NCBI GenBank assembly: GCA_963070105.1
Contig: OY718807.1
Location: 1,796,001 to 1,860,000 of the forward strand
Origin: Litomosoides sigmodontis
Lineage: Eukaryota; Nematoda; Chromadorea; Rhabditida; Onchocercidae
Reading direction: 5' to 3'
DNA: 64,000 nt
The position numbers and the translations under genes were made by a program. The notes below the pieces were generated by a model. The model did no database searches, had not been told where the DNA came from, and saw nothing but the letters and a program-made list of their open reading frames with translations. Positions 25,674 to 37,200 of this stretch are shown here, piece by piece. Each line of letters opens with the position of its first letter. Within the stretch, counting starts at the first letter, position 1.

Positions 25674-27211
25674 ATTTCATTCTTCCTCTTCAAAATTCAA
25701 CTCAGAAACATTGCTGTAGCCATCCTATTGATTTCAATCAACATTTCAACTTCCTCAAAACATTTTCTAACTGTAATGAAAATTAACTTCTTTACTGCTA
25801 TGTTTCTTACAGTTCAAAAAAAAAAAACGAAATGATACAAAACTAGCATATTTTCCACATCGATAGTTCACGGACAAATAATTTGAAGCAAAAATTAATA
25901 TTTTTATCATTATTTATCTAGCTAGTCTCTGATTCAATTATCCATATTTCCTCGAGTTACAGCTAAATTGAAATTAGCTGACAGGCTAAAACATTCTGGA
26001 AAACAGTGATATTGTTGGATGAAATATTCTAAAATCTCATCGAAAAAGGATGCATTAAAAAAAAAAAGTGGAACTTCCCAATTAGCTCGTTATTTTATTT
26101 AATTTGGTAGGAGAAAATGTGAAGGAAGATGAAGTGGAAAATTACTGTCAATTTCTAATGGAACATTTTCTCTCTTTCCTTTTCCTTTTCCTTTGCTCCA
26201 AGCAGAATGATAATTAAATGAGAAGACTGATGGCATCTTTAATTTGTAAAAATTTTAAATTAACAATATCTGCTTATCTCTAAATTTCCAACTAGCTATC
26301 CACATGATTTAAAAGTTTGATTTTATTGAATTTTCAGCTATTTCATGTGACAATTTAAATTTGACAAACTTGTAATTTTTATTTGTACAGAAATTGAGGT
26401 CATTGGGTTATGCATCATTTCAGTTCCTGACCGACAATCTTTATAAACAATAGGAGGAATTATTTATCAGTTCCATCTGGCAGAGAAATACGTGAGAAAT
26501 GGTAATATCAGCGTTACAACAAAAGGACAAACCTAACTTCTAACTTCATGAAATTAAAAACTTGCTGATTTAATTTAATTTAAAGACATGTAACGCAGTT
26601 TTGGGTTTTATATTTGAATTTTTGTTTTAAAATCACTAACGAACTATTTGTTGTTCGTTTGAGATTAAAGAAAAATTACCAACTTAAAAAGTTTAAAGTT
26701 TTCATAAATAACGAATTTTTATTGATTAACAGAAATAGTTTAAGTGAGGAAACCATATAATTGAAGTTTCTAATGTAACACAATTTATTTCAATACTTTG
26801 AAATACTTCCTGCAAAAGTTGTAAGGATAGCTTTATTATAATTTATCCCTACAAGTTGTGAAGAAAGTACTTCAAAGTAATGAAATTAAATACATTAGCG
26901 TATTCTGTGAACTCTGAACTTTAACTGCAAGTTAATCGTTTCATCAAAGAGAAAATGATAAATTTATAATTGAGAGAATTGGTTTGATAGAGCTTTACGA
27001 ACAAATTAATTTTGGAATTAAAATTCGTAATGATCGAGATGATGATCGCAAGGGAATGGGATTTACAATTAAATTAAAATGAATGTAAAACACTCATGGT
27101 CGTTGTTACAATGTTTATTTCATTCCATATATAATTTAATTGATAGGAGGTCAGCCGGGACAACACTTTCTTCGTCACCGTACAATCAAATTTGAATTTT
27201 TTCCCGATCGT
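25674..27211. other. Convergent intergenic region with a long hairpin
   Basis: It lies between the 3' ends of the plus-strand Wart gene and the minus-strand epimerase gene. It is AT-rich with no exon. Its main feature is the imperfect inverted repeat at 26770-26898. Confidence 0.6.
26770..26898. repeat. Long imperfect inverted repeat (hairpin)
   Basis: Arms of about 55-60 bases (26770-26829 and 26844-26898) fold on each other around a loop of about 14 bases. Both arms, read outward to inward, begin CTAATGTA, pass through ACTTTGAA(A/G)TAC and end near TTGTA(A/G)GGATA, with small bulges and mismatches. Size and imperfect pairing fit either a pre-miRNA-like RNA hairpin or the remnant of a small inverted-repeat element. 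Confidence 0.75.
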
Positions 27212-30003
27212 TTATTTTTTCACCTTCGTACTCTTCTTTCGTGGTAAAATATTTCGTTCAATCATATCATAAACCATTTCAATCAATGATTTCCTCACAT
27301 CGTAATATGATAGACCTAGCAATTGTGATGCCTAAAATTCACAAATATGAAAGGAAATCCGACTGATGGAACTTTCACTCTCACTTATGGTCAACAATAG
27401 AACTGATATGATAACACCTGTTGCTTCTGATCTTTCACACTTTCCTTCGTTCAAGTTTCATATAACCCATGGATTGGAGCAAAACAACAACATCCAAATG
27501 AACGAAAAATTTAACTAAACATTGAAATTTTTTTACAAAAAAAAGAAAAGTTACTTTAGAATTGTTTAACTTATCCTTATGTTCATATAATGGTAAAGCT
27601 TGTAATGCTACTTCATCAACCATTGAATAGAGCCATAAGGCAACGTATGGAGCTCTGAATCGCGGAATACTGTAACCTGAATTAGAATTTTCATCTTATT
27701 CATCTGTTGCATTTCGATTTAGCAAAAGACTTATTTTGAAATGTCTATGCATGCAATAATTTTACGAGTTATATCTCATTAAACAAAATGAATAAGTTAA
27801 GAATTAAATGGTAACGTTCACATAATTTCCTAAAAAAAAAAAAAAAAAAAAAGAAAGCACTGATTAAGCCAGCAAATCTTTTCAAATCTTACAACAATTG
27901 ACAAAATCAATTATTTTAAAGCAATGAAGAGAACTTGTTCACCTTGTTTACCAAATTCCTCTCGTAAAATATCAGCAATCCGATGGAATGATAATGCTTC
28001 AGCGGTGATAAGAATGCGTTGTCCATCACATCTACCATTCTTCATTGCTAAAATATGCGCTCTAGCAACATCGCGAACATCAACCAAACCAAGTTTCATT
28101 GCTGGATAAGCTGGCATTGAGCCATCCATAAAACGACTGATAATCTGCAATGATCAGTTAGCTAGATTGATTTCTGATCAGCGATCTGATCACAAACAGC
28201 TATATTCACAAATTATTAGCATAATAAAGTAAACTTCTACCACTTATGTATTTTGCGCTAGAAATACTGCATAAAATTGACCTACCGAAACACTTGCTCC
28301 TTTAGCACTCTGCAACGACGGTCCAACAATCAGAGAGGGATTTAAAACTGTCAATGAAAATGACACATCTGTAATGAATACTCGAAATTTTTGTTTTCAA
28401 TTGATTCGCAACGTTCAGTAAGAAAACAAAAGGAATGAAAATGATAAGAAATTTAAAATAGGATGGTTGATTTTTAAGGTTTAACTAAAGTTGAAATGTT
28501 TTTTTTTTTTTATATTCCTGAAAGAACTATGGAAATATGATTGACATTTCAATGTTACAATTCTTTTTTTTCTTTCCTTTGTTCTACGATTTTAAATTCA
28601 CAATGCAATTTAAGTTTGAAATTTGACCTGGATTTTTTTCCATAAAATTCCAAGCTGCTTTTTCAGCTAAAACTTTGCTTCTGTGATAAGCATTCAAGTG
28701 CTTCCAGTTCAAATCTGTCCAATCACTTTCAGTGAAAACCTTCTCTCGATCTTTATGTCCCACTGAAACACTAATCATTGCAACAACGTGTCACCAGGAG
28801 GTCATTCAAATGCTGTAACGTAACATAACGTGAAAAATTTTCGTCAGGCAAAAAAATTTTTGACGAAAACATTCGCAAATTGCTTCCTACTACTATCACA
28901 AATTGTTTGCTTAATGTTTGATGAAACAATTAAACAGTAAAATCGAATGACATCGCTATAAATACGCATGAGCGTCATGAGCAACAATCGTTCACACACG
29001 TACGAAATGTGCAGTACTATGAAGTTACGCTAACTCTAACAATTGTTAAAATTAAAGGTAAAAACGTAAAATTTATAGCTCCAGATGAACTAGTGAGTAC
29101 AATTTTCCTCACGCATTGTCTTTTTGAGGCACCACGAAGTACATTTAAAGTACCACAAACCGCTATTTGAACTGTGGCATCACTTGCTGTTAGGTCACAA
29201 GGACTCGCAATGTGCAACACGTACATACAATCCGTTATTGCTCTGAAATAATTGCTAATTTTATCATTTATCATTGCAATATCGATTAATATTGATTAAA
29301 ATTTCAAGGTGACAGTGTAAGATACAGTTGAGGTTGATCAAGTAATGCACCGAAAAACAATTTCACATTGAAAATCTAATCCGTCTTAAGTTACATTTTG
29401 AACAAATTAATTTTTGCACTCTGGAAGGGTCGATTCCGCTCTCACATAACTTCTTACTTTTCCCACGCATCTGCGTCGTCCTCAAGAGTAACACGAAAAA
29501 GTTCCAATCGATCGCTATTTGCTAGCTGTTGCAACGGATGAATTTTTTCCAAGCAATTCAAGTCTCGAACTGTTCCACGCACTTTGTAACCTTGTTGTAA
29601 CAGTTGCTGAACGCAGTGTATTGCAAGATAACCAGACGCGCCGGTTACTAGGACACCTAAAAAATAACCCGTTGACAATGCTAATTAATTAAAGTTAGTA
29701 GAGGTGTACAGCTTACATTTATTTGAAATTTCATTACGTCATCATCTCTAAAAATAGTCAAACATCTTTCAATATTTTTTTTTCAAACAAAAATATTCCA
29801 GGATAATTCGATATATTATTTAGTGGCACTAAAAACATAATGGTACACTGCGTAAAATAGTACGAAAAAAAACACGTTAAACTAAGTGTTTAATTGGCAA
29901 ACTTGCGTCAATTCAAAAAAAAAAGGGTAAAAAACTGAGAAGAGAACTTACGACAGTTGTTATTTTCAGGTGTTGCATCAGTAAGTTTAGTTCCAACAGA
30001 CAT
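27212..30003 (-). CDS. NAD(P)-dependent epimerase / dihydroflavonol-reductase-like enzyme
   Basis: Extended short-chain dehydrogenase/reductase of 365 residues, probably cytosolic. Exons: 30003-29952, 29656-29458, 29242-29066, 28770-28628, 28368-28286, 28144-27943, 27676-27555, 27331-27212; phases all agree and the stop is TAA. The Rossmann motif VTGASGYLA near residue 20 binds NAD(P). SDRLELF and DCMYVLHIASPCD mark the second half of the cofactor site, LTSSSGA holds the catalytic serine region, and AYHRSKVLAEKAAW carries the Tyr-xxx-Lys catalytic pair. LNPSLIVGPSLQ and LVDVRDVARAHILAM are typical of the DFR / 3-beta-HSD-like subgroup. The natural substrate in nematodes is unknown. The start ATG opens a 17-codon exon just before the Rossmann fold. 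The acceptor of the fourth exon (GATTAG) is weak but is the only one that keeps phase with the preceding donor. Confidence 0.9.
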
Positions 30004-32835
30004 GAAAATTTAGCAGAATCTAAATGTCAACGTGAATTTAACATACTTCCTTAAGCGGCTCTTTCCAAATCAACGAAATAATCAGCAATAAATGATAATA
30101 TCTTTTCGATGAGCTAAGCAATACGTGAGAAGTGTAATAAATGGTAATAGTAAATTTTAGAAATGAAAATGTTGAAGGAAAATATAAACAAATAAAGAAT
30201 AAAAGTTGAAGATGCAGAACTGCACTCTGATGACTCTGTTTAAATGCAAGAGGTAATTTTACAGTGTGAATTTCATGAATTTATGAAATGTTAAAAAGCA
30301 CTAAAGCAAAGTGCGCTTTTTCTTTTTCAAGAACTATCACGCATTTCCTTAATGACTTTGCAAATACAGTTTATATAAATGATCCAAAAATACTGCTAAA
30401 CAGTTCTTTCAAAGAATTAAATGAATACACGCATTCGAATAACTAAAACTCATCTGAACGTATCAAAAATCGATTTACTCCTCAATTCCACTTTAGTATT
30501 TAAATGATTAAAATATGAAGAAGAAGAAGGTTGGAATGGTGAGAGAATTGAAGTTGTCGTTATTTTAACCGGATGGCAGCCACTTTGCATTTTTCAACTG
30601 ATCGTCAGACCTGAATTGTAAGACAGAGACGATGTGGGAAGTATTGGAAGATAGCATAACAACTGATGACCACATATATATGTACGTAGAAGTATGTATA
30701 GATGGCTCAAAACTAGTTTCTCTTCTTTTTTGAAATATAAGCGTGTTTCTGTATTTTATAAAACAAAATTTGTCCCACATTGACAATTGGCACTGTCATA
30801 TTGAATGATACATTGAAAATGAATAGCATCCTACGACCGCTTAGAAATCATTGATAATTCATTACTGTAAGACAGATTTTGTTGTTATTGAAGCTTTTTT
30901 TTTCATTTTAAGTATAAATAAAAATTCTATCCAATTTTTTTTTTGCCACAAATTTAATGGAACGAACATCATTGATGGAGTAAATAGAGAACCAAAAAGA
31001 AGTGCTGCGCCAAACTTGGTATCTTTATACTCTTCTTATGAAGACAATTTATCGGTTCTAGTTTCACATAGTTGATCGTCATTCCCTCAAACATCATCAT
31101 CATCATTTTCAGAAGCATTTCAAACAGTTTGTGCGCTACAGAAAATTAAGTCATTAAAATTACGAAAGAATTCAAAATTGTCTTAATAAATCCTCTACAA
31201 CCGATGTAAGACCATTTTTCTTTCTCTATTAACAATTTTGAAAGTTTAAAGTGGAAAGAATTGGTCACTGCATTGTTAAGCACAACAAAGGAAAAAAAAT
31301 TCTTTTACTGACAGTTGCAAAGTGAAAGAATGAAACATACGAAAAGTTAATACTAAACATATTAAAACTGGTATTTCTATATACATGAGAAACAATTAAT
31401 GAGTTCCATAAACTGCTGGTACACAGGATAGCCTTGGAAGGAAGAGAAAGAATTCCGCACTTCCCAACCATTTCTCTTCATTTGCAGAGAGCATTTTAGA
31501 TGAAATATCTCACATTTGAGTATCAGAAGGAAAAAATAAACATTCAGTGCTCGATAGTGCGAACTGAACTAAAACAAATAGGGAACGGAGATGCAATAAC
31601 ATAGCTACGAAGAAAAAATGACTTCAACATTGGATTTAGAACTAAAATATACTGTTCCTTAATCGATCATGCACATAAGATAATTATAATGATAAAATAA
31701 AATATGTCTGCTTTTTAATCTCTTTTAAATTTAGAATGTAATTTGAACAGCACTTTGACTAAAAGTACAAAGCAAGTAAAGTGTTTTCAAAACATGGTCA
31801 AACAGTTGCGGTTTTGTTACGATATATTATTATTAGATAAAGAAGTAGAATATCGATTGTAGACTTTAAAAACACAATAACATTCGATTCAACAAAAAGT
31901 TACGTGATCATTTATAAACAAAGGAAATCATGACAAATTAGAAAAAATGAGAGAACAAAGATTTTAAAACCTTTCACATCGATCACAAAAAATTTGTTTT
32001 TAAAATAACAAATAGACAATAGAAATAGCACAACTTGGAATACTGCTTAGTCAACGGACACAAAATAGAAGAAAGAATCTCGAAGAATTTCAGATAAAAT
32101 TAGTGATAAAAAGGTCAGAAGATGAGTAAGGCCACAGTTAAAAATTGTTCAAAATAATTTCAGAAAAACTTTAAGTTTTGGAAATCCAATTGCTGTATTA
32201 ACAAAATCCGAATCCAACAAAGACGCAAAAATGCCTCCATTTTTTAGTTTTACTTTTAAATGAATGAGTCTTTTAAACTGATAGAAATTAGACAGTAACG
32301 CAAATCGCGAAATACAGCAAATGGCAAAGCTACCATCGGACCTACGAAATTTATGCTGTTCATTTATCTGAGCTCCAAAGCCAAAAAATATGATTAACAT
32401 ACTCGCCAGCCCTGCACCTTTAATCACCGCGAAATAATAAACCAACAGTATGATTAAGAAATGACGAAAACACTTTGAAATTAAAACCATATCACTATAT
32501 ATGAAACATAAACATAAAATTACATATAAAAGATATTTTTTCATTTAAGCCCAGAAGTCATAACTTTTCTGCAAAATAAAAGTAAAAATGGTACATAACG
32601 TCAGTAGACTAAAAAATCAAAGATTCTAGTTCTGAATTACTTTCTGTGATACCTCATTCTTCTAGAAAATTAAGGATATACTTTAGTTTTTTTATAAAAA
32701 TGAACGGATATCCTCAACATTAAAACAAAATTATTTTTAACTTTCAAGAATAAAATTTTAAAGAAGTTACAGAGAGCGTGAAATAACCTCATGAAGGATC
32801 CAATTTTAGTAAAGAAAAATGCTTTGCAAAGCAAA
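30004..32835. other. 2.8-kb intergenic region, no confident gene
   Basis: It lies upstream of the epimerase and downstream of the unrecognised 168-residue protein gene. The only notable frame is an unspliced minus-strand one, 32544-32149 (131 residues, hydrophobic signal-like start MKKYLLYVILCLCFIYS). It has no recognisable domain and sits where the neighbour's 3' UTR would be, so it is not called as a gene. Confidence 0.5.
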
Positions 32836-33940
32836 TTAGTAATCCATTGCGGAAGCAAGAACGTTTCCAAGTGTCTCAGAATCTGTTGTTGGTGACGGAG
32901 TTGTGGCAGCGACAACTGGTGAGGCTGTTGCACTGGAATATATTGAGATTAAACCTTCAGTTTGGTGATGAAAAACACTTCGACCAATATCAAAGAAATT
33001 GAGAACAGAAATACTGACTTTGCTGGAAAAGAATTCGGAGGCGGATAGGGATGCCATCCTTGCGACAATGGACCAATATTTGGTTGAATTATGCCTGCAG
33101 GAGTTCTCACAAATGTCGGCTGTTGTACCTGATACACAGCAACTGGAGCTGGACCTAAAAAAAGAAAACGATAATTTAACACCTAAAACAGGGCCTATTT
33201 TTTGCTGATTGGTATTATCCCGCATATAAACAAAGGCATAGCACTAAAGTATTTTAAACAAAGCCACTATTCATTTAAAGATTGAGAAGGCAAAAAAAAC
33301 AAATGAAACAGAAAATTATAACAAACATACCGGAATAGACCTGCAAGGGGACTCCATTAGAAATGAACGTGGGAGCTGTAGTTTGCAGTATGTCTCGGTA
33401 AGCAGCACCTGAGGTATCAAACTGCTGCACTGGTGCAGCTGACGATGATGCAAGTCGAGCCATTTGCTGCATTACCGATGATGGATTCATCGATAAGAGA
33501 TCTGCTGAGGTTGTTGGAAAGCTAAAGCACTATAACTGTACAGAAAAAACAAATGTCGGCAGCACGGCTTTAACAATCACAATTATTCCAGCACAAAAGG
33601 TATTCAAATCATGGCGGATTTTAACTTAAACAAAAGAACAATCATTGGAAAAATTTAAAAGTACGAGTTTATTGAACAGTTTACATTTTTGTGCATTCGC
33701 ACGAATACTACAACAATTTTTTGACATATCTAACCTATGAACTCTAAGCATAAAAGCGGCAGAACACATATCCTTGCTAGGGGACATGACTGATTAATGA
33801 TAAACTGGAGTAACATGTATAACATATATGAGAAAATTGATGGAACCAAGATATTACCATGAAGGTGGAACAGATGAAGTTACACTTGAACTTGCAGTTC
33901 CCATGTTTGAAGCCACTTTTTCCGCTACTCCCGCCTCCAT
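32836..33940 (-). CDS. Unrecognised 168-residue Ser/Pro/Gln-rich protein
   Basis: Four exons (33940-33858, 33521-33331, 33154-33019, 32932-32836) join in phase to 168 residues starting MEAGVAEKVASNM and ending SAMDY. I do not recognise a family. The sequence is rich in Ser, Ala, Pro, Gln and Thr, with patches such as SSVMQQMARLASSSAAPVQQ, PAPVAVYQVQQPTFVRTPAG and GWHPYPPPN. There is no signal peptide, membrane segment, zinc finger or catalytic motif. The composition resembles a disordered nuclear or RNA-associated protein; that is inference. It lies 357 bases downstream of the RSF1-like stop on the same strand, so co-transcription is possible. The exon 1/2 join uses a modest GCTTTAG acceptor; the other junctions are clear. 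Confidence 0.65.
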
Positions 33941-34297
33941 TTTTTCTATATCCTCCGTTTTCGCGCTTTCAGCAAAAAATACCTAAATCACTTTTTTTTT
34001 TTTAAATGAATTTCATTCAATTGAAAAATTTCAAAAACAAAATAACAAGAAAACGCATAACAAACTTTCTGATCCGCTTGCCCCGGCCTTATCTTCCAAG
34101 CTGTTTTATCGATAGACTGCAATCATTATTTAACTATCAGAAATTATTACAAGGAATGTCAACAATATGCGAAATTTCAGTTTAAGAATACGAAAGCGAT
34201 AGAACAATTGTAATCCAATAATCGAAAAGCTTATATTCACTTATTACTATCAATCAGTGGTTAGATTATTCATGGTTTCAAATAGTTTTCATTAATT

Positions 34298-37200
34298 TCA
34301 GGACATAAAACTATCAATGATACTATTTTTAGCCATAATCTTTACATCGTTCGAGGTCGACGGAGAGATATCATCTCTATCTTCTGTCTTCTTATGGTCG
34401 TCAACAGACAAATCTTTGGTTGAATTGAATGTGACATCTTTTACAACTTCGATACCTAGACATAAACTCGGTTTAAATATTTTTTTGAGAAACACATCGA
34501 TTTTAATGATTTAATAATGAATAAGTAACCAATGCAGCAAATACTACCATTTTCGACCTTCGCTGCCGTTTTTTCTTCCATATTTTCTTCCACATCACTT
34601 TGCCTTTGCTTCCCATCGTCAACTGTCGATGCTTCTTCCTTTTCCAATTCTTCATCGTCAATGGTTTCTTCGTCATCCGCATCATCCTCCTCCTCCTCCT
34701 CCTCCTCCCCTTCTTCTTCTTCTTCTTCTTCTTCCTCTTCCTCTTCATCTGGCTCAAATTCGTCAGAACTGTAAAACATTCATTCTCATCAATTGAAATG
34801 AAAACTTCACGTAATTACCAATGCTTTGAGAAGAAAATCATCAAAACTGCTCCAGCTTGCTGTGAGATTATTCCGAAAAAGTGCAATTGTATGATAGAAA
34901 CTTTAGAGGTATCCGAGAACGACACTTACCCATAAACACTAAACTATGTGCTAAATTCATTGACACTGATAAATCACTTTTCTTACCTTTCATTTTTTCG
35001 CCCTGTACCAACTGGACGAACGTCTTCAAATTCTTCCTCCATCTCCTCATCCTCTTCTCCTTCCCCAATGTCGCCATTATCCACTGTCAAGCTTGATCTT
35101 TTTGCCACCGCCTTTCTTAACGGCCTAAATATTCTTTAATATGAATGAACGTACTTAAGTAAAAATTCAATTTTTATAAATCCAATCGTTGAACACATCA
35201 ACAATACTTCAGTAATATTTGAAAAGAAACGGTAACACCTTCCAGCAGCAGTCCTTTGCATTGAATGATCTGAATCTGTATCCGAACTGCTTGCACGTGG
35301 TGCCCACTTAGTAGCAATACGCCGCCTTCCGCGTCTGTCTCCACTACTACCTTCATCACTCTGGTAGTCATCACTCCGCTCGGAAGTGGAATCATCATCA
35401 GAGGATGCCCTAAAGCATACGATGTTTCATTGCAAAAAAATGTGAAGTCAGAAAAATTCTGCTGCCAACACAGCTGCGAGTTGACACCAATCACATTAGC
35501 TTCACATTCAAAATCAAAGGCATGCAGGGCGCATTATATCTTGAACGAACTAACCATTCTTCCCGCTTTCTCTTTCCTCCCATCTTTCTTGTATTTTTGA
35601 ACTTGTGCGATTTTTTCCTTAGTGGTTCGTATTCACTTTCGGAGCCCGAAACAACAAAATCATCATCGCTTTGAGTTCGCTTATTAGAATAATTCCGCTT
35701 CGATGCCCTGCAAATTGCACAGTTCGTTTTTAGAGCACTCACGAACTTCCTTCATATCAAACATAAGTAAAAATTAAAAACAAAAGTATGTCCAAACTGA
35801 AACAGAAACGGTACCTCCTTGTGCGAGAGGCATCAGACGGTACATATTCATCGGTGTCATCTGTTGGATCAGAGACAGAAGCACTGCTAAAAAGTTGATG
35901 ATAATAAGCGCACGAAATGAAAATAAATTTCCATCAACTAATATTTTCTTCTTCGTAAGCGAAATACATATAATATCAAACAATGGCTTAGTGCAAAAAT
36001 TCTTACTCGCTTGCTTGATATTCATCAGTATCTGATTCAGTCATTTCATCGACATTTAGATCATTTAATCGATGACGACTTCTAGCCGATCTTCCAAGTT
36101 TTGATTTCATTCTCATATGACTTAAAAAGAATTATATGGTACTAGGGCAAAATTTAAATTTGTTCATCCCATTTTCAAGCATAGTATATACCGAAAGTCC
36201 ATTATTGAGTTACTAGTAACAGTTTTCTACCACAGAGGAGTTGTAAACGTGCAATAGACTTATTTAGAAAAAAGAAAAATAAATATCTCGATAGAGGAAT
36301 TTAAACCTTTCAATGAGTTCAAAATCCAAACCTTTCGAGGTTATCATCCTGGTAACTACCTTCCGCACTTTTTGACATCCGCTTATTTTCAGCGTTTATG
36401 ATGTTAGACATATCTTTACCGCGTCCGGCTCCACCCCTTGGTCGAGCATCACCTATAAATTTTAACATTTATTATCAAACTATCGGAAAAGAGGAAGACC
36501 AGGACTTCACCTTAACAAAAAATGGGAAATAAATCTGTACTTGGACTTCTCTGTCTTGCTGCCGATTCATCTATATTTTTCACAGCTTCCTGCAAAAGAA
36601 AATCTTTTCTATTAACAATAAATACTACGAAAAACCATGGACACCAGCTTTTATCAGTCATACCTGATTTCAGTGACCATATATTAACACAAACTGCATT
36701 CAATATGAAGCAAGAAAGAATAAAAAATTTATTCAAATACCTGGATTAATTCGTCATAGGCGCCAAATTTATAGTCAACTTTAGCAACTTGGCGTCTTGA
36801 TCGTGAAAGTGCTATCGGGACGACCGGTTTTTGTGGATAGACATTAAGGCGTCTAAATCAAGATGTTGCATAAAAAAGTTGGGGATGAGTAAAAAAACTT
36901 GCAACAGAAAAATGGTGCACAAATTTACCTAATTGCTTTCTTTTTTGATTTCCGTTCACCATCATCTTCATCCGACTCTTCTGATGATTCAGAACTCTCC
37001 ACTTTCGTATCTCTTACCTGAAAATTGTGTTCATATAGAACACTGACAATAAACTCATGCATTTGGATACTGTCTTTCAAGACTTCACTAATTTTATTGC
37101 TGAAATCTCATGTGTTTATCTCTCATACCGACAAAATCATAGTCTTTAAATGTTCAAGCTAGGCGCTAACTTTCTTACGAAAATAAACAAAATGTTATGC

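Noticed and set aside
25399..25719. Plus-strand frame rich in Asn/Arg and a minus-strand frame across the same DNA
   Set aside because: Both are shadows of the Gln-rich last exon of the Wart gene, which is in phase with the upstream exons.
32149..32544. 131-codon minus-strand frame with a signal-peptide-like start
   Set aside because: No recognisable family; it lies in the probable 3' UTR of the neighbouring gene and its hydrophobic content follows base composition. Kept only as a remote possibility.
34503..34774. Lys/Arg-rich minus-strand frame and Ser-rich plus-strand frame over the CTT/CTC tract
   Set aside because: Alternative readings of the trinucleotide tract that encodes poly-Glu in RSF1.
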